Notes: generated by a model not told the origin, from the sequence alone. Shown: positions 51,861 to 61,193, counted from the first letter of the stretch. The stretch is DNA of 64,000 bases from Dehalococcoidia bacterium (GCA_030615765.1 JAUWYP010000006.1:1-64000), one strand, 5' to 3'. Numbers and translations: made by a program.

Positions 51861-52559
51861 ATGCGAAAGCTTCGGCTGGTGATGGGTGGCCTGACAGTTC
51901 TGATAGCCTTCCTCCTTGCTGCTGTCATGGCCTGCGGCGGCGGCGAAGAGACGGGCACTCCTACAGCCGCTGAGGTGGAGGATCAGCTCCAGCGGATGGT
52001 GCTCGCGCTGGAGGATCTACCGTCAGGCGTCATTCTGGCGGAAGAACGTTTCGTGAGCAATGAGGAGTCGGCCGTCGCCAGCGAGGACCGCGAGGAGCGG
52101 CTGGCTATGCTGGAGGAGTGGGGGCGGATTCTGGGCTACGACGTCACCTATCAGGCGAACCCGGAGGTCCTGGAGCAGGTGGGGCTCATCCTGGTCAACA
52201 GCACGGCCAGCCTTTACGACAGCGAGGAGGGTGCCAGCGCCTCGTTCGCCGATGCAGAGCAGACGGCGCGCACCACCGACTGGGCTGCTCTGTTCGACGG
52301 TGCCTGGGGAGTGGAGGAGGAGGCGATGGCCAGTCCTCCGCTGGTGGACGAGATGCTTTGGTTCCGCATCACGGCCAGGGCCGCGGTCGGTGAGGGGACG
52401 GAGGAGCAGGAATTCGCCAACGATATTGCCATCTTCAGGCACGGGCGGGCCCGAGGCAGCCTTATGGTCGCTTGGGTCGTCATGGACTGGGGAAGCAGCG
52501 ACTTCATGCAGCAGCTCGCTCGGGCGCAGGCCCAGCACCTGATGGATGCCCTCCCCTAG
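51861..52559 (+). CDS. predicted lipoprotein of unknown function
   Basis: 232 residues. Lipoprotein signal with lipobox AVMAC (Cys at residue 25). The mature part is soluble and acidic, with no recognised domain (DQLQRMVLALEDLPSGVILAEERFVSNEE, then SFADAEQTARTTDWAALF). It is embedded between larB and larC, 4 nt after larB and 36 nt before the larC ATG, so it is co-transcribed. Similar short lipoproteins with a LEDLPSG segment are frequent in Chloroflexota. A link to nickel chemistry is only suggested by position. Confidence 0.65.
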   Translation: MRKLRLVMGGLTVLIAFLLAAVMACGGGEETGTPTAAEVEDQLQRMVLALEDLPSGVILAEERFVSNEESAVASEDREERLAMLEEWGRILGYDVTYQANPEVLEQVGLILVNSTASLYDSEEGASASFADAEQTARTTDWAALFDGAWGVEEEAMASPPLVDEMLWFRITARAAVGEGTEEQEFANDIAIFRHGRARGSLMVAWVVMDWGSSDFMQQLARAQAQHLMDALP

Positions 52560-52595
52560 GGGAAGGCCTTGCCGTCCTCTTATGAGCCTCGAACG

Positions 52596-53774
52596 ATGGC
52601 TAGGGTTGGCTATCTAGACTGTTTCTCCGGCGCCAGCGGCGACATGATCCTGGGCGCCATGGTGGATGCAGGCCTTTCCCTGGCGAGCCTGAGAGCGGAA
52701 CTCGCCAAGCTGCCACTGACGGGCTACCGGCTGAGCGCTCGCAAGGTGCAGCGGGCGGGTCTGGCCGCCACCCAGGTCAGGGTGGCGGTGGCCAAGAAGC
52801 AACCGCCAAGAAGGCTGGCCGATATCCTGAGCGTCATTGACGGCAGCTCTCTCCCCCCGACCGATAGGGAGAAGGGAGCAGCCATCTTCCGCCGCCTGGC
52901 CGAGGCGGAGGCCAAGGTACACGGCTTGCCTCTGGCGGAGGCGCACCTCCACGAGGTGGGAGCGGTGGATGCCATCGTGGACGTGATGGGGGCTGTGGCC
53001 GGCCTGCGCCTGCTGCGGGTGGAAGAGCTGTTCGCCTCAGCTCTGGCCCTGGGCGGGGGCAGGACGCAGAGCGCAGGAGACGCTCTGCCCGTGCCTGCGC
53101 CGGCCACCCTGGAGCTTGTAGCCTCGGCGGGGGCTCCGACTGTTGCCCAGCAAGCCGGAGAGAACCAGGAACTCCTGACCCCCACCGGTGCTGCGATCAT
53201 CACCACCCTCGCCCGCTTCCAGCGTCCGGCCATGAAGGTGGAGTGCGTGGGCTACGGCGCCGGCAGCCGCGATATCGCTGGCTGGCCGAACGTGCTGCGC
53301 CTGTGGCTGGGCACGGCTGTGGAGGAGGCCGGGCCGCTCATGCTCCTGGCGGAGACCAACATCGACGACATGAGCCCGGAGATCCTGGGCTACGTGCAGG
53401 AGCGGCTGTTTGCCAGCGGCGCGGCCGACGTCTGGCTCACGCCCATCCAGATGAAGAAGGGGCGGCCTGGGGTCATCCTTTCCGTGCTCTGCCCAGTGGA
53501 GGCGGAGGGCGCCATCGTCTCGCTGCTCCTGCGGGAGACGTCCACCCTGGGGGTGCGGCTGCGGGAGGTACGACGCCAGGAGGCGGAGCGGGAGGTGCTG
53601 GAGTTCGAGTCCAGCCTGGGGCCAGCGGTGGTGAAAGTGAAGCGCCTGCCCGGGGAGCCACCGCAAGCGGCGCCCGAGTACGAGGTCTGCCGGCGGCTGG
53701 CGGAGGCCAGCGGCAGACCGCTGGCCGAGGTCTATCGCATCGTGCAGGCGGAGGCGCAGGCGCTTCTGGACTAG
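52596..53774 (+). CDS. larC: nickel-pincer cofactor biosynthesis protein LarC
   Basis: 392 residues. ATG at 52596 matches the family start (VGYLDCFSGASGDMILGAMVDAGL); an upstream TTG at 52569 would add nine residues. LarC is a CTP-dependent cyclometallase that inserts nickel. Conserved parts are EAHLHEVGAVDAIVDVMGAVAGL (near 116-138, His/Asp rich), LTPTGAAIITTL, GYGAGSRD, and ETNIDDMSPEILGYVQERLF (near 248-267). It is one continuous ORF, unlike Lactobacillus where a programmed frameshift joins LarC1 and LarC2. Its stop TAG overlaps the lplA-like stop on the other strand through the palindrome CTAG. Confidence 0.93.
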   Translation: MARVGYLDCFSGASGDMILGAMVDAGLSLASLRAELAKLPLTGYRLSARKVQRAGLAATQVRVAVAKKQPPRRLADILSVIDGSSLPPTDREKGAAIFRRLAEAEAKVHGLPLAEAHLHEVGAVDAIVDVMGAVAGLRLLRVEELFASALALGGGRTQSAGDALPVPAPATLELVASAGAPTVAQQAGENQELLTPTGAAIITTLARFQRPAMKVECVGYGAGSRDIAGWPNVLRLWLGTAVEEAGPLMLLAETNIDDMSPEILGYVQERLFASGAADVWLTPIQMKKGRPGVILSVLCPVEAEGAIVSLLLRETSTLGVRLREVRRQEAEREVLEFESSLGPAVVKVKRLPGEPPQAAPEYEVCRRLAEASGRPLAEVYRIVQAEAQALLD

Positions 53775-54520
53775 CTGCTCGTCTCGGCCCGCCACGTCCA
53801 GGCGGGGTTGGCGTATCTCTCCCGCTCCAGCCGCTGGGCTAGCTGCTCCTCTTCGACAGTCAAGCGGCCGCGGCGAAATTGGACGCCCCAGGCACGGCCG
53901 AAGCCCTCCACCAGAGCCGCGACCATCTCGCGGTGGGATACCCTGCGCCCCAGTGCTTCCTCCAGGGATGTCGCCCCCGAGGGCTGCCCGCCAGAGGGCG
54001 TCAGGCGGATGCTCCCCTGCTGAAGGAGGATGCCGTCGCGCCGCAACTGAGCGCTCCCTACCAGCTTGGCACCGTCAAGGGCCAGCTCATGGGGCGCCAT
54101 TGCCTCGAAGCACCAGTCGGCGGCGGGCAAGCGGCTCTGGGCGGCGGCCTCTTGTAGCGGGGGCAGGCCGAGAATGGCCAGGGCCTCGGCCAGGGCGCGG
54201 GCGATCTTGCCGTACGACCGGTGGATGCTTCCCGCCACCAGGGGATGGTCGGCGGGGGCAACGACACTGTAGCAGATGTCGCCGCGGTGGAGGACAGCCC
54301 GGCCGCCGGTGGGCCGCCTCACTACCTCCAGAGCAGGCTCGCGGCAGGTCTCGGGCGGGGCAGGCTGAAAACGGCCGAGCGAGAGGCAGGGAGGCCGGAA
54401 GCCGAACAGGCGGACGGTGAGCGGCGAGCGGCCCCGGCCGCAGAGGGTGAGAAGGGCATCGTCTACGGCCATCTGGCGGGCGCCGCTGGCCGAGCCGCTA
54501 TCGACGAAGCGCCAGGTCAT
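53771..54520 (-). CDS. lipoate-protein ligase A / octanoyltransferase family protein
   Basis: 249 residues. ATG at 54520 overlaps the upstream stop as ATGA, so it is preferred. The BPL/LplA/LipB fold is clear: MAVDDALLTLCGRG, FGFRPPCLSLGRFQP near 38-52, the lipoyl-binding RRPTGGRAVLHRGDICYSVV near 68-87, and GAKLVGSAQLRRDGILLQQGSI near 150-171 with the conserved Lys. It could ligate lipoate or transfer octanoate (LipM-like); no lipA is in the window. Confidence 0.82.
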   Translation of the reverse strand: MTWRFVDSGSASGARQMAVDDALLTLCGRGRSPLTVRLFGFRPPCLSLGRFQPAPPETCREPALEVVRRPTGGRAVLHRGDICYSVVAPADHPLVAGSIHRSYGKIARALAEALAILGLPPLQEAAAQSRLPAADWCFEAMAPHELALDGAKLVGSAQLRRDGILLQQGSIRLTPSGGQPSGATSLEEALGRRVSHREMVAALVEGFGRAWGVQFRRGRLTVEEEQLAQRLERERYANPAWTWRAETSS

Positions 54521-55815
54521 AGCAGGGCGCATATCACCGATGAGAAGGCCAGCCGCTGGCCATCCGGCGACCAGGCGTGGTTGAAGCAGGGAAGAAGCTC
54601 ATCTGCTACCATCGTCGGGTTCGTACCGTCTGCGTTGATCACGAAGAGCTTCGCCAAGCCAGGGCCGCCTCCTTCCCTCTCCGCCCTCTTCAGGAAAGCG
54701 ATCCGCGTGCCATCGGGCGACCACGTTGGGTGGCTACCCTCCGCTATCTTGACTGGTGGACTGCTGGCGTCCGCTGCTACAACAAATATCGAGCGTTCCG
54801 CCGAATAAATCACACGAGTTCCGTCGGGCGACCAGACAGAGGCCGGCGAGGCCGAAAGGAGCCAGCCCTCCGCCAGCTTAGTGCCTTCACCGGTCTCAGG
54901 GTCCAGCAGCCAGACCTCCCCACCAGCATCCGTCCTGGCACCGAAGGCGATGCGCGAGCCGGTGGGCGACCAGTATGGCTGGTGGCCGGCGGCCAGCCGC
55001 CTTGGCGGGCTGCTACCGTCTGCGCTCACCGTGTAGATCTCGCCTTCCCAAGAATAGACGATGCGCTGGCTGTCCGGCGCCCAGTTCGCCTCGAAGGTCG
55101 ACCCGTTGGCTATCTTCACCGGTGGCTCCGCTCCGTCAGCCTCTATCACGTAGAGACTGTGTCTGTCGCGCTCGCCCCAGCCGAACAGAACCTGATTGCC
55201 GTCAGGAGACCAGCTAGGCCTATCCCCCGCAGACACCGGCTCGCCCGACTGATTTCTGGCCAGCGCCACGGTGCGCCTGCTTGCCAGATCTGCTACGTAG
55301 ACGTCCCGGCCCACGATTACCGGGTAGGTATCCGTGCCCCGCGCTGCAGCCTCTCCTCTTGTCAACGTGTAGAAGAGCAGGCGATCTGTCGTGGGAGCCC
55401 AGGTCGGTGCGCTGCCGTCCGCGAGCTCGGTCGGTTCCCTCGTGCCGTCCGCTCTGACGACGAAGATCGTCTGAAAGCAGCCGGCAGGAATTGTCGGACA
55501 GCCCGTCTGGTCTTCCTGAAGCCTGGTAAACGCGATGAAGGCTCCCTCGGGGGACCAGCCCGCGACGAACCCGTCGTCTGCCAGCTTCATGGGTGAGCTG
55601 CTCCCATCAGCAGGGACAGTGAATACGCCAGGCGTGGCCCCGGCCCAGACTGGAGTCGCTGAGGGAAGGGCCTCAACCGCCGTAGGTGCGGCCGTCGGGC
55701 TGGCGACGGCCGGCGCTGAGGTGGTGGTTGGTGGCGTTCCGTCCCCCGCCGTGCAGGCGGCCACCACCGACAAGCTCACGACACAAAGCAGCCCGCTTCT
55801 ACCGAGCGCGCCCAT
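54517..55815 (-). CDS. PD40/TolB-type beta-propeller lipoprotein
   Basis: 432 residues. Lipoprotein signal with lipobox VVAAC (Cys21), Thr/Pro linker to about residue 58. Then WD40-like PD40 repeats of about 45 residues with the SPDGxRIAF core: WSPEGAFIAFTRL, WAPTTDRLLFYTL, WSPDGNQVLFGWG, WAPDSQRIVYSWE, WSPTGSRIAFGAR, WSPDGTRVIYSAE, WSPDGTRIAFLKR and WSPDGQRLAFSS. Eight blades or seven plus a partial are present. It is probably a binding propeller on the outer face of the membrane. The stop overlaps the next gene by ATGA. Confidence 0.83.
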   Translation of the reverse strand: MGALGRSGLLCVVSLSVVAACTAGDGTPPTTTSAPAVASPTAAPTAVEALPSATPVWAGATPGVFTVPADGSSSPMKLADDGFVAGWSPEGAFIAFTRLQEDQTGCPTIPAGCFQTIFVVRADGTREPTELADGSAPTWAPTTDRLLFYTLTRGEAAARGTDTYPVIVGRDVYVADLASRRTVALARNQSGEPVSAGDRPSWSPDGNQVLFGWGERDRHSLYVIEADGAEPPVKIANGSTFEANWAPDSQRIVYSWEGEIYTVSADGSSPPRRLAAGHQPYWSPTGSRIAFGARTDAGGEVWLLDPETGEGTKLAEGWLLSASPASVWSPDGTRVIYSAERSIFVVAADASSPPVKIAEGSHPTWSPDGTRIAFLKRAEREGGGPGLAKLFVINADGTNPTMVADELLPCFNHAWSPDGQRLAFSSVICALL

Positions 55816-55849
55816 CGCTCCAATCCCCCCTCCTCTACCGCGCCGAGCT

Positions 55850-56710
55850 CTACCCTTGTCCCTCCTTCTTCTCCTGGCCGCCGACCATGGAGGCGAAGGG
55901 CCGCAGGAAGTTGGTGAACTCCAGGGGGAAGACGTACTTGGTGGAGGGACTCTCGCCGATGGACTTCAAGGTCTCGAAGTACTGGAGGCTGAGGGTGTTC
56001 GCGTCGATGTTCTTGGCCACGGCGAAGATCTTGTCCAGGGCGAGGCTGAAGCCCTCGGCGCGCAGGATTTCGGCCTGCCTTTCGCCCTCGGCGCGCAGGA
56101 TGTCGGACTGCCTGTCGCCCTCGGCTTTGAGGATAGCGGACTGCTTCTGGCCCTCGGCCACCTTGATCGCCGCCTCTCGCTGGCCGTCGGCCTCGAGGAC
56201 CGCGGCTCGCCGGTTGCGCTCGGCCGACATCTGACGGCTCATGGCCTCCTGGATATCGCGCGGGGGCAGGATCTCGCGGATCTCCACCGCCGTGACCTTG
56301 ACGCCCCAGCGGTCGGTCACCTCGTCCAGCTTGGCCTGCATGACCTGGTTGATCTGGTCGCGCTTGGCCAGGACGTCGTCCAGGACGATGTCACCGACGA
56401 CCGCCCTGAGGGTGGTGATGGCCATGCCGCGGGCGGCCCCGACGAAGTTCTGAACCTTCAGGACGGTCTCTTCAGGGTTGACCACCCGCATGTAGACGAG
56501 CATGTCCACGGACACGGGGGCGTTGTCCTTGGTGATGCACGTCTGGGGTGGCACATCGAGATAGATCTCGCGCAGGTCCACCACTTGTACCTGATCAATG
56601 ATGGGCCAGAGCGGGAAGATGAAACCGGGGCCCTTCAGGCCGATGTACCTGCCCAGGCGGAAGTGCACCAAGCGGCGATACTCAGTGACGACGCTGAAAA
56701 AGAACGGCAT
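55850..56710 (-). CDS. SPFH/slipin (stomatin-like) membrane protein
   Basis: 286 residues. A weakly hydrophobic N-terminus (IGLKGPGFIFPLWPIIDQVQVVDLREIYLDVPPQ) leads into the SPFH domain (VSVDMLVYMRVVNPEETVLKVQNFV, then ATTLRAVVGDIVLDDVLAKRDQIN, VTAVEIREILPPRDIQEAMSRQMSAERNRRA). A long coiled coil of repeated ILRAEGERQAEILRAEG units follows at about 185-235. Slipins scaffold membrane microdomains and are often paired with an NfeD protease, which is absent here. Confidence 0.9.
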   Translation of the reverse strand: MPFFFSVVTEYRRLVHFRLGRYIGLKGPGFIFPLWPIIDQVQVVDLREIYLDVPPQTCITKDNAPVSVDMLVYMRVVNPEETVLKVQNFVGAARGMAITTLRAVVGDIVLDDVLAKRDQINQVMQAKLDEVTDRWGVKVTAVEIREILPPRDIQEAMSRQMSAERNRRAAVLEADGQREAAIKVAEGQKQSAILKAEGDRQSDILRAEGERQAEILRAEGFSLALDKIFAVAKNIDANTLSLQYFETLKSIGESPSTKYVFPLEFTNFLRPFASMVGGQEKKEGQG

Positions 56711-56757
56711 TTTGGTCCTCCTTTCGTGCTACAGGGGGTCATGGGACGCATCTGCCT

Positions 56758-57543
56758 CTAACCCCCCTCACGGGGCGGCGCTCCGCGCCGCGGCAGGCGA
56801 CTCTCGGCCACGAGCCGCTGCCGCGCCTTGGCCACAAGCGCCTCCACGTCCGCGATGCTGGCCCTGCCCGATTCGACTGCATCCGCTATGCGCTCCGCTG
56901 CTTGGGGGTCTAGCTTCCGCAGCTCGTCAAGGGGTCTTAGGTCCCATGCCACTGGCCCGCCAGCGGAGGCTGAACCCATATGGCATAGTTGACTCAGTGT
57001 CTCCTCAAATAGGCGGAGGAGGGATTTGAGCCGCTCGACGTCTGTGATGAGCCGGCCGCCCACGGGGCAGTATAACAGGTGGACTCGCTGAGCAAGGCGT
57101 GCGTCCGGCTTGTCCTCGCGGACCTTGAGATGGATAGACGGCTGGGACTGAATCATGTGGCGGATTCTCGGGTTCGCAACCAATGCCCGGACTTTGGATT
57201 GGTCGTTGGCCTTGACGATGAAGGCATGGTCGAACTCGGGGTAGCCGACCTCAAGATTCTTCATCCGCCAGAGCTTGAGCCACAGGTTACTGAACGGGCC
57301 CCTCCGATAGATTTCAAACTGAAACCCGTCCTTGCTCACGTAGTGAGCCTCCATCCAGCTGGAGCGCTGCTTGCTACTAGAATAACCCTTCGTCTCCCGC
57401 ACCTCGGTACGGAGCTTGATGATCCATTGTTTCGCCTCTGCCACCACTGTCATATCGTCCAGCGATTTGCCCCGAGCAAAGGCGGCACCGATTTCAGTAC
57501 TGAGCTGTCTCCAGGCTTGCTCTATGTTGCTTCGCTCACCCAT
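56758..57543 (-). CDS. hypothetical protein, less GC-rich
   Basis: 261 residues, not recognised. Residues about 50-140 form the best-ordered part (HYVSKDGFQFEIYRRGPFSNLWLKLWRM, YPEFDHAFIVKANDQSKVRALVANPRIRHMI), a pattern of alternating strands seen in uncharacterised membrane-adjacent proteins, but no transmembrane helix is evident. The C-terminal 60 residues are helical and charged (LRKLDPQAAERIADAVESG...VEALVAKARQRL). It sits alone between the slipin and an amidohydrolase; codon use is a little less GC-rich than in the flanks. Confidence 0.55.
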   Translation of the reverse strand: MGERSNIEQAWRQLSTEIGAAFARGKSLDDMTVVAEAKQWIIKLRTEVRETKGYSSSKQRSSWMEAHYVSKDGFQFEIYRRGPFSNLWLKLWRMKNLEVGYPEFDHAFIVKANDQSKVRALVANPRIRHMIQSQPSIHLKVREDKPDARLAQRVHLLYCPVGGRLITDVERLKSLLRLFEETLSQLCHMGSASAGGPVAWDLRPLDELRKLDPQAAERIADAVESGRASIADVEALVAKARQRLVAESRLPRRGAPPREGG

Positions 57544-57653
57544 TGGAATCCACCCTCATTGACAATACCAAAGGTCTTGCGCAGCGACCCCATCGGCACG
57601 GGGATTATCGCCCACGAATGCCTCTATGTCAACAGCGGGGCCAGCGCAGGTCG

Positions 57654-58568
57654 CTAGAGGCTGAGGACGCGCTGGACGTTCTCGTAGAAGAGGAGGCGTT
57701 TCTCCTCAGCGGTGAGGGGCAGGCTATCGATGCGCTGGGCGTCCTTGATGGGGTGGAACCAGGGCCAGTCGGAGCCGAAGAGGACGCGATCGCAGCCGAC
57801 GCGGCGGATGGTCGCCACCGCCTCCTCGTCGGGCAGCATGTGGGAGGGCATCGTCCCCTCGATGACAGCACTGGAGTCGAGGTAGACGTTGGGATAAGTC
57901 TGCATGACCTCCACCGCCTCGTCCAGATAGCCGTGGGCCATGTGGGCAAGGACAAGGGTGAGGCCGGGGAAGTTGCGCAGGACCTCGACGAAGTTAGCGG
58001 GGCGGGCGTGCTGCTCGGGGTCTCCGATCAGGGCGGCGGTGCCCGAGTGGCTGATAATCGGCAGGCCCAGCTCCTCGATCTTCTGATAGCCGGGGTAGAG
58101 GCGGCCGTCGCTGGGGAAGAAGCGCTGGTTGACCGGATGGAGCTTGATGCCCTTGGCCCCCTCCTTGACGCGGTCGCTTATCTCCCGAACCATGGTGACG
58201 CCGTCCATGCTGGGGTCGAGGCTGATGTAGGGCACGAGGCCGGGGTTTTCGCGGGCCACGGTGCAGGTCCAGGCGTTACGCCGCTGCAGGCGGCCGATGA
58301 GGTCCAGGCGGATCCGCTCCTCGGCGTCCGTGCGCTCGCCTAGCGACAGGTCGGGCGGGAGCTTGGCGAGGGCGGCCTCGCGCATCTCGAAGACGGGCGT
58401 CATGTTCACCATCACCGCCTTGGCGATGTTGCCCTCACGCATGAGGGCGACAAGCTCCTCGATGGTACCGGCGTGGCCGCTGAACCCTGCGCCCGACTGC
58501 GCCTGCCAGCCGATCTCCGGCCGAGGGAAGGTGTGGACGTGGGCGTCGATGATGGGGTACTCAGGCAT
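57654..58568 (-). CDS. amidohydrolase-2 family metal-dependent hydrolase
   Basis: 304 residues. TIM-barrel of the ACMSD/amidohydrolase-2 type: the HxH zinc motif is DAHVHTF near 8-14. Further ligands are in GIKLHPVNQRFF near 138-149, PIISHSGTAAL near 174-184, LVLAHMAHG near 206-214 and the active Asp in VLFGSDWPW near 265-273. Such enzymes hydrolyse or decarboxylate small substrates. The substrate is unknown and no pathway genes are adjacent. Confidence 0.85.
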   Translation of the reverse strand: MPEYPIIDAHVHTFPRPEIGWQAQSGAGFSGHAGTIEELVALMREGNIAKAVMVNMTPVFEMREAALAKLPPDLSLGERTDAEERIRLDLIGRLQRRNAWTCTVARENPGLVPYISLDPSMDGVTMVREISDRVKEGAKGIKLHPVNQRFFPSDGRLYPGYQKIEELGLPIISHSGTAALIGDPEQHARPANFVEVLRNFPGLTLVLAHMAHGYLDEAVEVMQTYPNVYLDSSAVIEGTMPSHMLPDEEAVATIRRVGCDRVLFGSDWPWFHPIKDAQRIDSLPLTAEEKRLLFYENVQRVLSL

Positions 58569-58586
58569 AAGCGGTCTCCATTCAGG

Positions 58587-59321
58587 CTAGGCCTTGGGAA
58601 AGCCAAGACCGCGCTCGCGCAGGCTGACGAAGCTCTGGCGGCCGATGACGACGTGATCGAGGACGTCGATGCCGAGGAGTTGGCCAGCCTCCACCATCTG
58701 GCGGGTCATCTCCACATCGTCGCGGCTGGGCGTAGGGTCGCCGGAGGGGTGGTTGTGCACGACGATGAGGGCAGGGCAGCCCTCGCGGATGGCTTCTCGG
58801 AAGAGCTCGCCTACCCGCACCAGGGTGGAGTTGACGTTGCCCTTGTAGACCTCGGGCATGGCCAGCACCTGGTTCTTGGTGTTCAGCAGGAGCACGCGCA
58901 GGTGCTCCTGGTCGAGGAGGTCCATCTCGGCCATGACCAGGTTGGCCACGTCCTGGGGCGACTGCACCGTCGCTCGCTCCTCGGGCTGGGTGGAGAGCAG
59001 GCGGCGGCCCAGCTCAAGGGCGGCCTTTACCTGGGCCGTCTTGGCCTCGCCCAGGCCGCGCTCGCCGCAGAGCTCGCCGAAGCTGGCCCTGGCCAGGCCG
59101 GCCAGGCCGCCGAAGCGGGCGAGGGCACGACCGGCCAGAGCGAGGACGTTCTCGGAGTGAGTGCCAGTGCGCAGGATGATGGCCAAGAGCTCGGCACTGC
59201 TAAGGGCGGCGGCACCTCGCTCGCGCAGCCGCTCGCGGGGGCGCTCGGAGGCGGGCAGGTCGCGAATGGTCGGGCGATATTCCGCGGCCTCGGGCGAGTT
59301 CATGGCCTTGGTCACTTTCAC
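58587..59321 (-). CDS. radC: RadC family JAMM protein
   Basis: 244 residues. The N-terminal helix-hairpin-helix region ([34 protein letters not shown]) precedes the JAMM metal site [15 protein letters not shown] near 192-206 (HxHx7-8D-type). RadC-type proteins may be nucleases or peptidases in replication-fork repair, but the radiation-resistance role is doubtful. An internal ATG at residue 7 is an alternative start. Confidence 0.88.
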   Translation of the reverse strand: MKVTKAMNSPEAAEYRPTIRDLPASERPRERLRERGAAALSSAELLAIILRTGTHSENVLALAGRALARFGGLAGLARASFGELCGERGLGEAKTAQVKAALELGRRLLSTQPEERATVQSPQDVANLVMAEMDLLDQEHLRVLLLNTKNQVLAMPEVYKGNVNSTLVRVGELFREAIREGCPALIVVHNHPSGDPTPSRDDVEMTRQMVEAGQLLGIDVLDHVVIGRQSFVSLRERGLGFPKA

Positions 59322-59332
59322 GGCACCTCGCC

Positions 59333-59914
59333 CTACGGGGTAGGTACCAGAAGCTTCTGGCCCACGTCGATGATCACGTCTTGGCTTGCGAGACCGTTGA
59401 TGCGGACGAGCTCGTCGATGGTGGTGCCGAAGGCCTGGGCAATGGCGGATAGGGTGTCGCCGGGCTGCACCTCGTATTCGGTGAAGGGAGGTGGTTCGGG
59501 AGTAGGGGTGGGCGTTGGGGGGGTGGGGGTGGGTTCGGGAGTGGGGCTGAGCGTCGGCGAGGGAGTGGCCTCGGGAGTGAGCGAAGGAGTGGCCGTGGGT
59601 GTCGCCGTGGGCGTCGCCAGAGGGGTGGGCGTAGGGCTGACCACAGAGACCGGGGTGATTGTCGGCAGAGGAAGGACAGCCTCCTCGCCGGGCTCCCCTC
59701 CGGGCAGACCGGGCGGCTGTATGAGGAGCCAGAGGGCGAGGACACAGGCCACCAGAAGAGCGAGGAGGGAGCCACGGAAGACAGCGCCCGAGGGGATGGC
59801 GCTGGCCGGGTCCTGACAGGCAGCACAGAGCTCATCGCCGTGCTCGTCGCAGTAGAGCTTGGCACAACGGGGGCAACGATGGGTGGCCTCTTTGCCGCAA
59901 ACGTAGCAGGTCAT
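59333..59914 (-). CDS. zinc-finger / transmembrane / LysM protein
   Basis: 193 residues with an unusual order of parts. Residues 1-34 are a Cys/His zinc finger ([31 protein letters not shown]). Residues about 45-65 form one transmembrane helix ([18 protein letters not shown]). Residues about 82-145 are a Thr-Pro-rich linker, and 146-191 a LysM domain ([29 protein letters not shown]). The zinc finger would be inside and LysM outside, so the protein could link a cytoplasmic partner with the cell wall or sheath. Confidence 0.8.
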   Translation of the reverse strand: MTCYVCGKEATHRCPRCAKLYCDEHGDELCAACQDPASAIPSGAVFRGSLLALLVACVLALWLLIQPPGLPGGEPGEEAVLPLPTITPVSVVSPTPTPLATPTATPTATPSLTPEATPSPTLSPTPEPTPTPPTPTPTPEPPPFTEYEVQPGDTLSAIAQAFGTTIDELVRINGLASQDVIIDVGQKLLVPTP

Positions 59915-59982
59915 GATTGAGTCATGGCTCAGGGATCACGGATCGCGAACCCTTGACGCGTGACTCCTGAGCTTCATCTATT

Positions 59983-60384
59983 CTACTGCATTTCGACCGT
60001 AGCGCCCGCCTCCTCCAGCTTTTTCACGACGGTTTCGGCCTCGCTCTTGGGTATGCCCTCCTTGACGGCGGCCGGGGCGCCCTCCACCAGGTCTTTGGCC
60101 TCCTTGAGGCCGAGGGTTGTAACCTGACGGATGGCCTTGATGACGTTGATCTTGTTGGCGCCAAAGTCCTTGAGAGTAACCGTCCACTCGGTCTTCTCCT
60201 CCTCGGCCTCTGGCGCAGCGGCGGGAGCTCCGGCAGCAGCCGCAGCAGCGGCGGGGGCTGCCGTGGCCACGGGGGCAGTGGCGGTGATGCCGAACTCATC
60301 CTGGAGCCGCTTGTTCAGGTCGCGCAGCTCGAGGATGGTCATCTCCTTGATGATGTCCAGCACCTGATCTACTCGTTCAGCCAT
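59983..60384 (-). CDS. rplL: 50S ribosomal protein L7/L12
   Basis: 133 residues. N-terminal dimer helices ([29 protein letters not shown]), an Ala-rich hinge (about 38-57), and the globular C-terminal domain ([46 protein letters not shown]) that recruits GTPase factors. It lies 52 nt after rplJ. Confidence 0.97.
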   Translation of the reverse strand: MAERVDQVLDIIKEMTILELRDLNKRLQDEFGITATAPVATAAPAAAAAAAGAPAAAPEAEEEKTEWTVTLKDFGANKINVIKAIRQVTTLGLKEAKDLVEGAPAAVKEGIPKSEAETVVKKLEEAGATVEMQ

Positions 60385-60436
60385 GTCCTTTTCCTCCCTC
60401 CATTACCTAACGAATAATTGCCTTGACAGAGCCATG

Positions 60437-60994
60437 CTAGGCCGTCTCCATCTGGCGGGCGCGGGTCTCTAGGAGCGCCACAAGTTCCTGCTGGGTTGCC
60501 TGCATCAGGCCCACGAACGTGGTCAGAGGCGCCTCTAGCAGCGCGGCCAGAGTTGCCAGGGGCGACTGCAACTGGCCGGCGACCTGGGCCAGGAACACCT
60601 CCTTAGGCGGCAGCTTTGCCAGCTCGAGGAGCTCGCGGGCGGGCAGGATCTGCCCCTCCAGGTAGAAGCCGCGGACGGAGAAGGAAGCGGGGGCTTTGGG
60701 CAGGTACTCGCTGAAGGCACGGGCGACGTCCATGATGTCGCCGTAGCCGAAGGCGAGGGCAGTGGGGCCCTCGATCAGCTCGTTGAGGACAGGCCTGCCT
60801 GCTCGCTCGGCGGCCAGGCGGGTGAGGGTGTTCTTCACCACCTTCAGCTCGACGCCGGCGCTGCGCATCTTTCGCCGCAGCTGGACCATCTCCGGCACGG
60901 TGAGGCCGCGATAGTCGGCCCCCACGGCGATGGTGATGCGGGCGATGCGCTCTCGCAGCTCCTCTACCATCTGCTCCTTCTTGGGTGTGGGCAT
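60437..60994 (-). CDS. rplJ: 50S ribosomal protein L10
   Basis: 185 residues. MPTPKKEQMVEELRERIARITIAVGADYRGLTVPEMVQLRRKMRSAGVELKVVKNTLTRLA is the conserved rRNA-binding N-terminus. The C-terminal helix (LLEAPLTTFVGLMQATQQELVALLETRARQ) carries L7/L12 dimers. It is preceded by a structured leader of about 200 bases. Confidence 0.95.
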   Translation of the reverse strand: MPTPKKEQMVEELRERIARITIAVGADYRGLTVPEMVQLRRKMRSAGVELKVVKNTLTRLAAERAGRPVLNELIEGPTALAFGYGDIMDVARAFSEYLPKAPASFSVRGFYLEGQILPARELLELAKLPPKEVFLAQVAGQLQSPLATLAALLEAPLTTFVGLMQATQQELVALLETRARQMETA

Positions 60995-60999
60995 GATCG

Positions 61000-61193
61000 C
61001 TCCTTAACAGCCTTAAACTTTAAAGCCCCTGCCACAGCAAGGCAAGGGCTTTCCTTTCTCCCTTTCGCGGGCCGTATCGCGCTTTCAGGCCGCGATACTC
61101 CCCGCTTGCCTCGGCGGGCATCGTCCGGGACGTTTAAGGGCCTTCGGCCCGCCCGCTGTCTGTGGCAGCAATCGCTCTATTCGATTATAGACC
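61000..61193 (-). promoter_or_regulatory. structured L10 leader (ribosomal protein autoregulation)
   Basis: The untranslated 199 bases between rplA and rplJ hold an 8-bp hairpin GTATCGCG/CGCGATAC (61074-61098), a GGGCC/GGCCC hairpin (61138-61150) and a terminator-like hairpin AAAGCCC...GGGCTTT (61022-61052). CTGCCACAG (61029-61037) can also pair with CTGTGGCAG (61160-61168), which would break that last hairpin. This fits an L10(L12)4-controlled leader; the exact Rfam match was not tested. Confidence 0.6.
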
